This document shows, in pieces, positions 1 to 11,765 of a DNA stretch of 64,000 bases. The stretch is from Bolinopsis microptera. Its lineage: Eukaryota > Ctenophora > Tentaculata > Lobata > Bolinopsidae. How positions within the stretch are numbered: position 1 is the first letter of the stretch; each line of letters begins with the position of its first letter. The notes under the pieces were generated by a model. The model was not told the DNA's origin. It did not search any database and saw only the letters and a list, made by a program, of their open reading frames with translations. The stretch is taken from NCBI RefSeq assembly GCF_026151205.1, contig NC_087073.1, forward strand, positions 1,700,001 through 1,764,000. The letters run 5' to 3'. The position numbers were made by a program, and so were the translations under genes.

Positions 1-521
1 TTTTCGTGGACTTACGTTTCAAGAATCAGCAGATTCTCATTTTTCGAGCAATATGTGATCGTTAACAAGTTGCTTTTATTTGTGAGACGTGTTTTCGACA
101 ATAAGTCGACTTATAAGCAGTGTCGTTACCACTTATAAGCAGTGTCGTTACCACTTATAAGCAGTGTCGTTACCACTTATAAGCAGTGTCGTTACCACTT
201 ATAAGCAGTGTCGTTACCATTTTCTTATAAGTCTTGTTATTACAGATATTCATCATATCAAGTTTACTGCCTCTACACTTTAACACTAATCAAGGTTTGT
301 CAAGACATTGACCCAAACTGTAACCAGATATGTAATTTACAACAAGTTCCAATCCATGATTAATATTTGCCCGGTTTTATTGCTATGACGATTACTGACG
401 GTAAAATATTGGCCCCTAATTAATTGAAGATTGTTCACACTTTATTCGTGTGATTCACGACGTCTAACTCGAGAGTCGAGATATTATGAAATTACTGATG
501 GTAGAAAGAATTACCATTTTA
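1..521. other. Intergenic start of window with a small 22-bp array
   Basis: No gene is supported. Five near-perfect copies of a 22-bp unit (ACTTATAAGCAGTGTCGTTA plus CC) lie at 109-218. The rest is unremarkable AT-rich sequence running into the 31-bp array. Confidence 0.6.
109..218. repeat. 22-bp tandem repeat, 5 copies
   Basis: Five head-to-tail copies of a 22-bp unit beginning ACTTATAAGCAG, with essentially no divergence, which suggests recent expansion. Confidence 0.95.
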
Positions 522-2395
522 GAGGAACATGCCCGATGGAGGGTTGCTTGCGGAGGAACATGCCTGAAGGAGGGTTGCTTGCGGAGGAACATGCCGAAGG
601 AGGGTTGCTTGCGGAGGAACATGCCTGAAGGAGGGTTGCTTGCGGAGGAACATGCCTGAAGGAGGGTTGCTTGCGGAGGAACATGCCTGAAGGAGGGTTG
701 CTTGCGGAGGAACATGCCTGAAGGAGGGTTGCTTGCGGAGGAACATGCCTGAAGGAGGGTTGCTTGCGGAGGAACATGCCTGAAGGAGGGTTGCTTGCGG
801 AGGAACATGCCGAAGGAGGGTTGCTTGCGGAGGAACATTCCTGAAGGAGGGTTGCTTGCGGAGGAACATGCCTGAAGGAGGGTTGCTTGCGGAGGAACAT
901 GCCTGAAGGAGGGTTGCTTGCGGAGGAACATGCCTGAAGGAGGGTTGCTTGCGGAGGAACATGCCTGAAGGAGGGTTGCTTGCGGAGGAACATGCCTGAA
1001 GGAGGGTTGCTTGCGGAGGAGCATGCCTGAAGGAGGGTTGCTTGCGGAGGAGCATACCTGAAGGAGGGTTGCTTGCGGAGGAACATGCCTGAAGGAGGGT
1101 TGCTTGCGGAGGAACATGCCTGAAGGAGGGTTGCTTGCGGAGGAACATGCCTGAAGGAGGGTTGCTTGCGGAGGAACATACCTGAAGGAGGGTTGCTTGC
1201 GGAGGAGCATGCCTGAAGGAGGGTTGCTTGCGGAGGAGCATGCCCGAAGGAGGGTTGCTTGCGGAGGAACATGCCCGAAGGAGGGTTGCTTGCGGAGGAA
1301 CATGCCTGAAGGAGGGTTGCTTGCGGAGGAACATGCCTGAAGGAGGGTTGCTTGCGGAGGAACATGCCTGAAGGAGGGTTGCTTGCGGAGGAACATGCCT
1401 GAAGGAGGGTTGCTTGCGGAGGAACATGCCGAAGGAGGGTTGCTTGCGGAGGAACATACCTGAAGGAGGGTTGCTTGCGGAGGAACATGCCTGAAGGAGG
1501 GTTGCTTGCGGAGGAACATGCCCGAAGGAGGGTTGCTTGCGGAGGAACATGCCTGAAGGAGGGTTGCTTGCGGAGGAGCATGCCTGAAGGAGGGTTGCTT
1601 GCGGAGGAACATGCCTGAAGGAGGGTTGCTTGCGGAGGAACATGCCTGAAGGAGGGTTGCTTGCGGAGGAACATGCCTGAAGGAGGGTTGCTTGCGGAGG
1701 AGCATGCCCGAAGGAGGGTTGCTTGCGGAGGAACATGCCCGAAGGAGGGTTGCTTGCGGAGGAACATGCCTGAAGGAGGGTTGCTTGCGGAGGAACATGC
1801 CTGAAGGAGGGTTGCTTGCGGAGGAACATGCCTGAAGGAGGGTTGCTTGCGGAGGAACATGCTGAAGGAGGGTTGCTTGCGGAGGAACATGCCTGAAGGA
1901 GGGTTGCTTGCGGAGGAACATGCCTGAAGGAGGGTTGCTTGCGGAGGAGCATGCCTGAAGGAGGGTTGCTTGCGGAGGAACATGCCTGAAGGAGGGTTGC
2001 TTGCGGAGGAACATACCTGAAGGAGGGTTGCTTGCGGAGGAACATACCTGAAGGAGGGTTGCTTGCGGAGGAACATGCCTGAAGGAGGGTTGCTTGCGGA
2101 GGAACATGCCTGAAGGAGGGTTGCTTGCGGAGGAACATACCTGAAGGAGGGTTGCTTGCGGAGGAACATGCCTGAAGGAGGGTTGCTTGCGGAGGAACAT
2201 GCCTGAAGGAGGGTTGCTTGCGGAGAAACATGCCCGATGGAGGGTTGCTTGCAGAGGAACATGCCTGAAGGAGGGTTGCTTGCGGAGGAACATTCCTGAA
2301 GGAGGGTTGCTTGCGGAGGAACATACCTGAAGGAGGGTTGCTTGCGGAGGAACATGCCTGAAGGAGGGTTGCTTGCGGAGGAACATGCCTGAAGG
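522..2395. repeat. 31-bp minisatellite, about 60 copies
   Basis: The unit is 31 bp and contains GAGGAACATGCCTGAAGGAG followed by GGTTGCTTGCG. Most copies differ only at the CCTGAA/CCCGAA/ACCTGAA position or at AACAT/AGCAT. Several 30-bp copies lack one C. The minus strand of the unit has no stop in any frame, so three overlapping minus ORFs of more than 600 codons run through the array. These follow from the unit's composition and are not evidence of genes. On the minus strand every unit reads CCCTCCTTCAG|G, which resembles a 3' splice site. Confidence 0.97.
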
Positions 2396-2493
2396 TTACA
2401 TAAAACCAGATCACACTATTTGTAGTAAGTCAGTGTGTACAGTGAGTATTGGGTGCTATAGTGCTAACTGTGTACAGTGTGTACTGAGTGCAA

Positions 2494-2531
2494 AGATCTT
2501 ACCTTTGGTCTTGGCCCCAAAGGTAAGATCT
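2494..2531. repeat. Perfect inverted repeat, 15-bp arms
   Basis: AGATCTTACCTTTGG at 2494-2508 is exactly complementary to 2517-2531 across an 8-bp loop. The right arm includes AAAGGTAAGATCT, which contains a strong 5' splice-site-like GGTAAG. Function unknown. Confidence 0.9.
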
Positions 2532-3372
2532 ATGATATGGATTTGGAATGAGAGGTGAGTAATACTGTGAGTAATACTGTGTGATACACAGTGTGTAGTG
2601 TGTATGTGACCACAATGATACGGTAACAGGAGGAGACACTTTGAACAGGGGTGTAGGAAGCGGGGGTATGTTGTTTACTCCTTCAGTTACCTTGTTTTAC
2701 AGAACAGTATCAAATTGTGTATCAAATATCACATGCTATCTAGTCTTTGAACAAATGTCTCATGTCTTTTTATGTACACTCAGTTTGTTTTATAAAGACG
2801 CCCTTTATAAAGACGACACTGCAGGTCTCAAAATAGATCGGATGTAATTAAGTTATTATGTAATTAAGCACATTTCACACACTGAGTTTAATTCTACCAG
2901 CAAATTTAAAGATGAGTTGCGATGAATTAAAGACGCTGAAGCCTTCGCCAAAATGAGCTGTCTTTATATAACAAACTAAGTATACATCATGAAGAATGAG
3001 AATGTTTCATTTCTCATATGTTTTTAATTTAAATTATCACTCTAAATCATTGTAGAAGTAGATGCACGAAAAAAGAGATTCAACAGTTTTGACAGTAGGT
3101 GGCGATTTAAACCCTACTTTTTAACTTCTGTTTTCGGCGACATTTCTTTCTCAGTCATATTAGTGGCAGAAAATTTGTGTAAATGAATTGGTAGAGTAAA
3201 ATATGTCTTGCGGAGGAGCTGTTATCTACAAGAAGATTCGTGTAGGAACTTCTCATTGATATCGTATGTTTCCCGAACAATCGAAAGTCTTTCTGTGACA
3301 GTGGAGGAAGTGTTCTAATTGTAAGCGAAATTGTAAGAATTTCGCCCGGTTTATTTCTCAGAATTGTAAGCA

Positions 3373-3440
3373 AATGTCTCCCCAGTGGCTTAAGATCGCC
3401 TCGCATGCTGAAGATCCGGGTTCGAATTAGGTCTCGAGCA
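3373..3440 (+). repeat. Possible tRNA-derived SINE fragment
   Basis: AGTGGCTTAAGATCG resembles an A box. CCGGGTTCGAAT about 35 bp downstream resembles a B box. No complete cloverleaf or 3' tail could be traced, so this is a tentative tRNA-like fragment rather than a tRNA gene. Confidence 0.35.
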
Positions 3441-4184
3441 CTATTTTTCATCCGAACTGTAAGAATGTATTGCAGAAATCTAATTACTCGTATTTGATCC
3501 ATGTCGGTAAATTGGTTGCCTGGACTATGAAAGTTTATTTGTTCAACACTTGGTTGTCGAAAATTTTTTATCAGCGCCAAAATCTTATTTAACTGCAGGT
3601 GAGAGGTGTTTTGGCGAGATCGCAACTGATGCGCCATCTTGTATCTGAACTGGGTCGACATTCGCTTACAATTCTTAGAAGATAACATCTATTGTGACAG
3701 TTTGCAACTGCCTCTGAAACGGAACGCGCGAAAGAAAAGTATCAACTAAACAACTATATTTTATATCGAGTGTGACCATTTGCGCGCGGCTCGGCTGCCT
3801 TTCACATGTGGATAGCTTGTAGACGATAAGCCGACAATCGTTCGAGACGAACACATGAATAAATGAGCTAATATTTCCGATTATTGATAATCGTTTGAAA
3901 ACGTCAATAACGAGGCATAAACTGTGCTTTGACCACTGATAATCCAGAGCGAGTGTAGTTATGAATATGATTGATCCATACATGAATGAAAAATCATAGT
4001 CTGGTATCAATTATCATGACTGGACCGTTTACACAATTCACGTCGAGACGACTGATAATGTTCGTATCTTTGTGTTTTGGTTGACTTTAAATCGACAAAT
4101 ATTTAATATTGAGTCATCTTTAATCCCGTCATGGACGCTTTTATGGTTTACTAGTGTAACCCGTGCCGGTAACACGACTCCTGT

Positions 4185-5116
4185 CCGACAGCGACATCTG
4201 TCCGACAGCGACATCTGTCCGACTCAGGGTACCAGAAAAAAACGACATCTGTCCGAAATTTTGATCTGATTTCAATACGTAACATTTCAAATTAGAGGCA
4301 TGATCCGAACTGTTACTTGCTAACTTTCCTATTTGAGATATGATCTGAGCCATAGTTTACTACCATAGTTTTTCTCTAGTTGTGTAATCAACTACAATTC
4401 TCTGAAGTTGTCGATTGTAAAATATTTAGTGTTCGCTCCCCACGTGTTGATTCCACATGTGGGGAGTGAAGTTAGGATTGGTGGTTGATGTCCCGATCCA
4501 AGTACGTTTTCGTAGTATGAAGCAAACTCTGTCCACCATTCTGTTGAGGGATGATAGCTGGCAACCAAACTTTAGCTTCGCTCTAGATTCGTAAGCTAAA
4601 CAACCAACTGCTTCAGATACGACGTATTTCGTCGGTTGATCTCCACCAGATTCCTTTCTTTTCAAGTTCTGTTTGCTGACGTGTAGTGGACGGTCGTTTC
4701 ACCACGGTAGGAAATCCGAACATTTCCAGTAGGTGGTGTCGTCTCTTCGTTTGTCGAAGACGCATCGGAAGCCATCCAGGACAGGGTTCTCCGAGCCTTG
4801 TTTGTGTCCAGGGATAAACTGATTGGTTGCCATTGTATTCCTTGTATTCCTTGTATTCCTTGTATTCCTTGTCCTCAACTAGTCAATCTCGTATCGAATG
4901 ATCAGATCTCAATGGATCACATCAGCATTAGAACAATGGGAGCAACGTCACGAGATTACCCGTGAGCTTGTGAAATACAAATGTGAACCGGAATTACAAT
5001 ATGATCCGAAATTCGGACAGATGTCGCCAAAAACGACTCCTGTCCGACAGCGACATCTGTCCGAAATCCCTAATTCGGCTGTCGGACAGATGTCGCTGTC
5101 GGACAGATGTCGCCCA
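4185..5116. repeat. CGACATCTGTCCGACAG direct and inverted copies
   Basis: Forward copies lie at 4192-4256 and at about 5014-5063. Reverse-complement copies (GGACAGATGTCGC) lie at 5015-5027 and 5083-5112. The arrangement at 5010-5115 forms potential hairpins directly beside the telomere-repeat foldback and may be part of the same element. Confidence 0.7.
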
Positions 5117-5135
5117 ATCACCCGTGCCTACGGCC

Positions 5136-5353
5136 GGGACTTCCGGGTCCGGGACTCTAGGGCGTAAGACTCTAGGGCGTGAGACTTTAGGGCGGCGCCC
5201 TAACCCTAACCATCACCCTAACCCTAACCCTAACCCTTATCCTAACCCTAACCCTAACCCTAACCCAAACCCAAACCCTAACCCTAACCCTAACCCTAAC
5301 CCTAACCCTAAGACCCTAGAGTCTTACGCCCTAGAGTCCGGACCCCGGGACTT
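5136..5353. repeat. Foldback element enclosing interstitial telomeric repeats
   Basis: About 19 CCCTAA repeats (about 5198-5313, a few variants such as CCCAAA) are flanked by inverted copies of GGACTCTAGGGCGTAAGACT. The left copy lies at about 5151-5178 and the right copy at about 5313-5341. CCCGGGACTTCC-type sequence occurs on both outer sides. The array is internal and oriented C-rich on the plus strand. Confidence 0.9.
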
Positions 5354-6503
5354 CCCTATCGCAGTTGAATTGCAAAAGTACAAACAGTACAAAGGTTAAA
5401 ATTGTGCAAAAGTATAAACTCGCTCAGTTTAAACCGACCGCATTAGAGTAAATTTAATTCTGAGCGCCCATCACGTATTATACGTATCCAAAATTAATAT
5501 TTAATAGGCTCCTATGCCAAATTACCTAATTATGTACAAAGCAGTAATTAGGGGAGCAGTAAATATGGAGAGAGAGACTGAGAGAGTGTGTGAGAGAGGG
5601 ACAAAAAGTGAGTTACTTTGATATCACATTTGCAGTACAAAACCATCAATTAAACCACTTACCACCTACCGATTTTGAAAAATCTGGCTTGAGTTTTGTC
5701 GGCACTATACCGAAAAAAACCAGCCCCGTTACTATTACCGTTTTCTTGATTAAGCCGTTGGGAAATTACCCACAGACAGATAGACAGACAGACAGACACA
5801 CATTTGGGATTATTTGTATTGATTTTTCTCAAATAAAACAAAATATCAAATTATATCATCACGTAATTAAGAAGGTAAAATTCTACTTTTGACACAGTTT
5901 TCAGTAAGTCGAACTGTAACACAGTTAGTCGCACTTTCGTGGAACTTATCCTTTAAAAATCTTTTAAAGAAGTCAGCAGGTTATGATCTAGGTACCCTGG
6001 TTTTCGGATCGCCATGCCTTCACAAGCAAGCTGTCTAATCTTCGTTGCCAGAGGAATATTTTCGTCAAACTAGGATTTAAATGAGGTTCTTGTTTCTTCA
6101 TAACTCGTCACTGATAGGATCAGCATCGATGAAGTCCAATAATTCCTTCATAGCTCGTCACTGACAGGGTCACCGATCACTTTTAATAAAGTCTGATGAT
6201 TTCTTCGTGACTAACGAGGTCCAGTAATCTCTTACTGATACGTCAAGACAGCGTATATATTTGGTTTGCTAATATATTGAATACGACAGTTTATGTTTGA
6301 GAATAAAATAAAATCAATAACAAACAACATTTACACATAAAATCTAATAAAGCTTCTTTATCTTAAGATCTTCCTTTGTTTCTAGTCCGTTCCGGTTGGA
6401 GTTGAAGCTTCAAAATTTTTTAAATAGTTATTTGGCCTAAGGAACAACAGATAAGCCTATTACCGCAATTATTGGATAATATTTTTCTTTTATGAACCGG
6501 GCT
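5354..6503. other. Gene-free AT-rich stretch
   Basis: It contains a short CAGACAGA microsatellite (5771-5802) and an isolated copy of the next array's unit at about 5915-5935. Two similar sentences near 6100-6180 (CATAACTCGTCACTGA and CATAGCTCGTCACTGA) form a degenerate direct repeat. No coding signal. Confidence 0.5.
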
Positions 6504-7886
6504 ATTACACAGTTAGTCGCACTGTTACACAGTTAGTCGCACTGTTACACAGTTAGTCGCACTGTTACACAGTTAGTCGCACTGTAACACAGTTAGTCGC
6601 ACTGTAACACAGTTAGTCGCACTGTTACACAGTTAGTCGCACTGTTACACAGTTAGTCGCACTGTTACACAGTTAGTCGCACTGTTACACAGTTAGTCGC
6701 ACTGTTACACAGTTAGTCGCACTGTTACACAGTTAGTCGCACTGTTACACAGTTAGTCGCACTGTTACACAGTTAGTCGCACTGTAACACAGTTAGTCGC
6801 ACTGTCACACAGTTAGTCGCACTGTCACACAGTTAGTCGCACTGTAACACAGTTAGTCGCACTGTAACACAGTTAGTCGCACTGTTACACAGTTAGTCGC
6901 ACTGTTACACAGTTAGTCGCACTGTTACACAGTTAGTCGCACTGTTACACAGTTAGTCGCACTGTTACACAGTTAGTCGCACTGTAACACAGTTAGTCGC
7001 ACTGTAACACAGTTAGTCGCACTGTTACACAGTTAGTCGCACTGTTACACAGTTAGTCGCACTGTTACACAGTTAGTCGCACTGTTACACAGTAAGTCGC
7101 ACTGTTACACAGTTAGTCGCACTGTTACACAGTTAGTCGCACTGTTACACAGTTAGTCGCACTGTTACACAGTTAGTCGCACTGTAACACAGTTAGTCGC
7201 ACTGTTACACAGTTAGTCGCACTGTTACACAGTTAGTCGCACTGTTACACAGTTAGTCGCACTGTTACACAGTTAGTCGCACTGTTACACAGTTAGTCGC
7301 ACTGTAACACAGTTAGTCGCACTGTTACACAGTTAGTCACACTGTTACACAGTTAGTCGCACTGTTACACAGTTAGTCGCACTGTAACACAGTTAGTCGC
7401 ACTGTTACACAGTTAGTCGCACTGTTACACAGTTAGTCGCACTGTTACACAGTTAGTCGCACTGTTACACAGTTAGTCGCACTGTTACACAGTTAGTCGC
7501 ACTGTTACACAGTTAGTCGCACTGTAACACAGTTAGTCGCACTGTTACACAGTTAGTCGCACTGTTACACAGTTAGTCGCACTGTTACACAGTTAGTCGC
7601 ACTGTAACACAGTTAGTCGCACTGTTACACAGTTAGTCGCAGTGTTACACAGTTAGTCGCAGTGTTACACAGTTAGTCGCACTGTTACACAGTTAGTCGC
7701 ACTGTTACACAGTTAGTCGCACTGTTACACAGTTAGTCGCACTGTTACACAGTTAGTCGCACTGTTACACAGTTAGTCGCACTGTAACACAGTTAGTCGC
7801 ACTGTTACACAGTTAGTCGCACTGTAACACAGTTAGTCGCACTGTAACACAGTTAGTCGCACTGTAACACAGTTAGTCGCACTGTT
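6504..7886. repeat. 20-bp minisatellite, about 69 copies
   Basis: The unit is TTACACAGTTAGTCGCACTG, repeated for about 1.38 kb without a single insertion or deletion. Almost all variation is at one base: GTTACAC in most units, GTAACAC in about 16, GTCACAC in 2. ACAGT and ACTGT within the unit can form a short stem. No coding potential. Confidence 0.97.
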
Positions 7887-8803
7887 AGGTTACCGCACTG
7901 TTACAATTACATGTAGAACATAGCGAATCTGTTTTGAAACTGTTTGTTATAAATAACGGTTCGTGTGGCTAACATAAGGCCAACTAACAAAAAAGGTGTA
8001 TTGTTTTATCAACAGAAGACGATTGTATTTGTTGAATTTTAAACTTCTATAAATAAAACCACCCTGCATAATATGTAGCATGTACACCATTTTATTACAA
8101 TCAACGAGTATAAATGTCCAAGTTGAATCTGCTCATCATATTATGTCGGCCCCAATGTTAGATATGCAGCAACGGAAACCCAATCAAATTCAGTCTGCGA
8201 TAATTTTCGTTACTGAATACTATCATTGTTCGTGCAGTTAAACTGTTACTACTGCTACACTCTGTTAGGGTCTGCCCACACTACGCCTCTATTCCCCGAA
8301 TGTCTGCCCATACAACGCCATGTTTTTACGGGCCACATGGCGTGGGTTAAAAAAACCGGATTCACACAACGAGGCGCGTAGTGTGGGCAGAGCTCCCGCC
8401 AGTTGTCGTGGAAACTCTCGGGGAATAGAGGCTCGGATTTTTACTTAGGCTCTCATCTCTGCAGAAACCACTCGCAAATAGGGTGCTACATTCTACACAT
8501 ATACATTGTATATATATTTCATTGGCTGGACTTCTACACAATAAAAGAAAGCGGTTGTGATTAGATCTTCGTTAGTCTTTGCACCATTTATTTACATCAA
8601 TTGTCAAATTATTTGTTGTATAGTAGTGTTGAAAGTATTAGAACTATATATATATATAATTTATATATCTACAACACATCTCTCATTATATCTGATCACT
8701 TTGACTTCGAGTCGGAATCCAAACTGTTACTACTAGTACAAAGCGTGTACCACATACTGAGTATAGGTACTTGTTTTAAGTTGTAACTAAATAATCGTGC
8801 GAC
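7887..8803. other. Gene-free stretch with a small MITE
   Basis: Apart from the inverted-repeat element at 8271-8391 it shows only AT-rich sequence with short TA runs (8645-8672). The 61-codon plus ORF at 8601 has no recognisable feature. Confidence 0.5.
8271..8391. mobile_element. Short MITE with complex inverted repeats
   Basis: TCTGCCCACACTACGCCTC at 8271-8289 is matched in reverse complement by GAGGCGCGTAGTGTGGGCAG at 8371-8390. A second inverted pair, GCCTCTATTCCCCGA (8285-8299) with TCGGGGAATAGAGGC just outside (8428-8442), and an inner ACGCCATG/CATGGCGT stem make it multiply palindromic. No clear target-site duplication was found, so the class is undetermined. Confidence 0.75.
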
Positions 8804-9900
8804 TTTACATGGTAGCATTACCATAGTTACATGGTAGCGTTACCATAGTTACATGGTAGGGTTACCATAGTTACATGGTAGCGTTACCATAGTTACATGG
8901 TAGCGTTACCATAGTTACATGGTAGCGTTACCATAGTTACATGGTAGCATTACCATAGTTACATGGTAGCGTTACCATAGTTACATGGTAGCGTTACCAT
9001 TGTTACATGTTAGCGTTACCATAGTTACATGGTAGCGTTACCATAGTTACATGGTAGCGTTACCATAGTTACATGGTAGCTTTACCATAGTTACATGGTA
9101 GCGTTACCGTAGTTACATGGTAGCGTTACGATAGTTACATGGTAGCGTTACCATAGTTACATGGTAGCGTTATCATAGTTGCATGGTAGCATTACGATAG
9201 TTACATGGTAGCGTTACCATAGTTACACTAGTAGCGTTACCATAGTTACATGGTAGCGTTACCATAGTTACATGGTAGCGTTACCATAGTTACATGGTAG
9301 CGTTACCATAGTTACATGGTAGCGTTATCATAGTTACCTGTTACATGGTAGCATTACGATAGTTACATGGTAGCGTTACCATAGTTACACTAGTAGCGTT
9401 ACGATAGTTACATGGTAGCGTTACCATAGTTACATGGTAGCGTTACCATAGTTACATGGTAGCGTTATCATAGTTACATGGTAGCATTACGATAGTTACA
9501 TGGTAGCGTTACCATAGTTACACTAGTAGCGTTACCATAGTTACATGGTAGCGTTACCATAGTTACATGGTAGCGTTACCATAGTTACATGGTAGCGTTA
9601 TCATAGTTACATGGTAGCATTACGATAGTTACATGGTAGCGTTACCATAGTTACACTAGTAGCGTTACCATAGTTACATGGTAGCGTTACCATAGTTACA
9701 TGGTAGCGTTACCATAGTTACATGGTAGCGTTACCATAGTTACATGGTAGCGTTACCATAGTTACATGGTAGCGTTACCATAGTTACATGGTAGCGTTAC
9801 CATAGTTACATGGTAGCGTTACCATAGTTACATGGTAGCGTTACCATAGTTACATGGTAGCGTTATCATAGTTACATGGTAGTGTTACCATAGTTACATG
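8804..9900. repeat. 22-bp minisatellite, copy 1, with 132-bp higher-order units
   Basis: The 22-bp unit reads GTTACATGGTAGCGTTACCA plus TA, about 49 copies. Each contains the perfect hairpin ATGGTA-GCGT-TACCAT. A variant unit carrying ACACTAGTAGCG recurs at about 9226, 9387, 9519 and 9651. The last three are 132 bp apart, that is six units, showing block amplification. Confidence 0.97.
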
Positions 9901-10004
9901 TGACATCTCGAGCATTATCTACAATTATATAGAGACACACTACTCGAACATGTGACATCTCGAGCAGTATCTACAATTATATAGAGACACACTACTCGAA
10001 CTTC
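9897..10004. repeat. 54-bp direct repeat, two copies
   Basis: The segment starting ACATGTGACATCTCGAGCA and ending ACACTACTCGAAC is present twice in tandem directly after the 22-bp array. Confidence 0.9.
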
Positions 10005-11188
10005 ATCTATAACTAACAGGTTAATTCTAGAGTAACATTGGTAGTATGGGCTTGCAAATTAGGAAATTACCGCAGTAGTATGGGTACGGGGGTGCGGGTA
10101 CCTGACAGAGTGAGCTGACCGCACAGTTCAACGTATTTACAGTTGTTACTCTTGTATTACCTACTCTATTAATGGTTCTTACATATTAGAACAATGGTAG
10201 TGATCAGTATTCAGTATTGAGTAGTATTCAATGGTTCATCAGATAGTGTACTACATGTTGTACTGCGGGTTGTTAATATAGCTCACAGACAGTGTAGAGA
10301 TTGTACAGCGGAGGATATCACAGTGCTTTCTATGTGAAACATTTCTGTGAGTAGATAGAAACAGGGATACCGTCACCTGATTACGTTTGTGGGAGGAGGG
10401 GAGTCAGTAATATCATACCCGTGTAAGAAACAGGGATACAGTCACCTGATGCTAATGTTCACGTTTACAGTGCGTTTAGAATGAAGAAAATTTATAACGA
10501 GATTCCAGAAGAGAACTCATTTTCAAGTTACTCTTTTTACTACCTACAAACCTTTGGTTTAATTCAGTTTGCCAGTTGTACTCGTTTCAGATGTTTTTAA
10601 GTAGATTTTGATTGTTTCCAATGACTACCATTGTAGGTTTATAACCTACCACTACCAGGACGCGCGCCGAGTTGGACTCAAATATTTTACGAATATCACC
10701 CGTTAATGACTACCACAGTGGTTACAGGTTTATAAATCAAGAGGCTTGCATATAATGAACATATTGACATGGGTGCAGAGTTGAGTCTGTACGGAACCTA
10801 GTAGTTTCAGTTCCTTGTTTAACTTGCCGTACAGCAAGGACATCCACTACTTTAGCCCGGCGAGGCACATAACTCACCCTACAACTCCATGTCAAATGTT
10901 TCATATATACTAGCCAAGTTCACAAGATATATCCTTGTGTTTGAGAAGCGCTCGTTAGAACTGCTTCCTTTCCCTTCAGCCGAGCGCTTATTTAGTTGTA
11001 ATATTATGATAGATACACGCTCTCTCGCACAATATTTAATTAGGGGTATCGTCCAGTTGAGTGGCTCACCGAGAAACTTTTACTGATCACCCACATTTAC
11101 TGCGTGGTATTCATTTTTATTTTAGAATGTCAGTAGTGATGGCATTGGTTGATCCTTAGTTGAATATATTAACCATCAGCAGGTGTTT

Positions 11189-11292
11189 ACTGCTGCTGCT
11201 GCTGTAGTTGCTGCTGCTGCTGTAGTTGCTGCTGCTGCTGCAGTTGCTGCTACTGCTGCTGCTGCTGCTGCAGTTGCTGCTGCTGCAGCTGC
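11189..11292. repeat. CTG/TGC triplet microsatellite
   Basis: About 100 bp of TGC triplets interrupted by TGTAGT and TGCAGT. No surrounding open exon with splice borders was found, so a polyglutamine or polyleucine coding role is not supported. Confidence 0.9.
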
Positions 11293-11532
11293 AATCTGCA
11301 TGAAACGAATACCACGCTAACACTGTACAATGCAGGCAATCTTTACATTACACAAAAGTGTTCATTATTCTTTCTACAAAACTGATTCCAACTACTATAC
11401 CAGCCATACCAAATAGTTTATATTTCCTGTTCAGACTTTCGAGGAAGTGGAAATTAAATGAGGTTACCAAGGTTACCAAGGAAATGAGGTTAAGGATCAG
11501 CCTGTCTCTGTCTATTACTAGCTTCATTTAAC

Positions 11533-11765
11533 AGAAGTGTAACTAGAACATTCTCTCTGAACATTCTCTCTGAGTTACTATGGTAACAGAAGTGTAACTA
11601 AAACATTCTCTCTGAGTTACTATGGTAACAGAAGTGTAACTAGAACATTCTCTCTGAGTTACTATGGTAACAGAAGTGTAACTAGAACATTCTCTCTAAA
11701 CATTCTCTCTGAGTTACTATGGTAACAGAAGTGTAACTAGAAGTGTGCCGAACATTCTCTCTGAG
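11533..11765. repeat. About 42-bp repeat containing GTTACTATGGTAAC
   Basis: Four to five units of AGAAGTGTAACTAGAACATT, CTCTCTGA, then GTTACTATGGTAACAG. The 14-mer is the reverse complement of GTTACCATAGTAAC, which fits the RFX X-box consensus. Confidence 0.85.

Larger units (their letters stand above)
2396..4999. other. Gene-free stretch with small repeats
   Basis: It holds a perfect 15-bp-arm hairpin (2494-2531), short GTGAGTAATACT repeats near 2550-2590, a possible tRNA-like fragment near 3373-3440 and a 10-bp TTGTATTCC-type repeat at about 4831-4872. A 177-codon minus ORF (3155-3688) has no recognisable domain and overlaps the tRNA-like fragment, so I do not call it a gene. Short tandem copies of CGACATCTGTCCGACAG occur at 4192-4256. 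Confidence 0.5.

Noticed and set aside
464-2414. Three overlapping minus ORFs of 614-640 codons
   Set aside because: They are all translations of the same 31-bp repeat in rotating frames, with no start context or splice structure.
3155-3688. 177-codon minus ORF
   Set aside because: No domain, no splice context, and it overlaps a tRNA-like fragment on the other strand.
4983-5399. 138-codon ORF with Asn-Pro repeats
   Set aside because: It reads through the CCCTAA telomeric repeats; low complexity only.
522-9900. CRISPR-like arrays
   Set aside because: The repeats are head-to-tail without unique spacers, and the window is eukaryotic.
11189-11292. Polyglutamine-coding exon
   Set aside because: No flanking open exon with splice borders on either strand.
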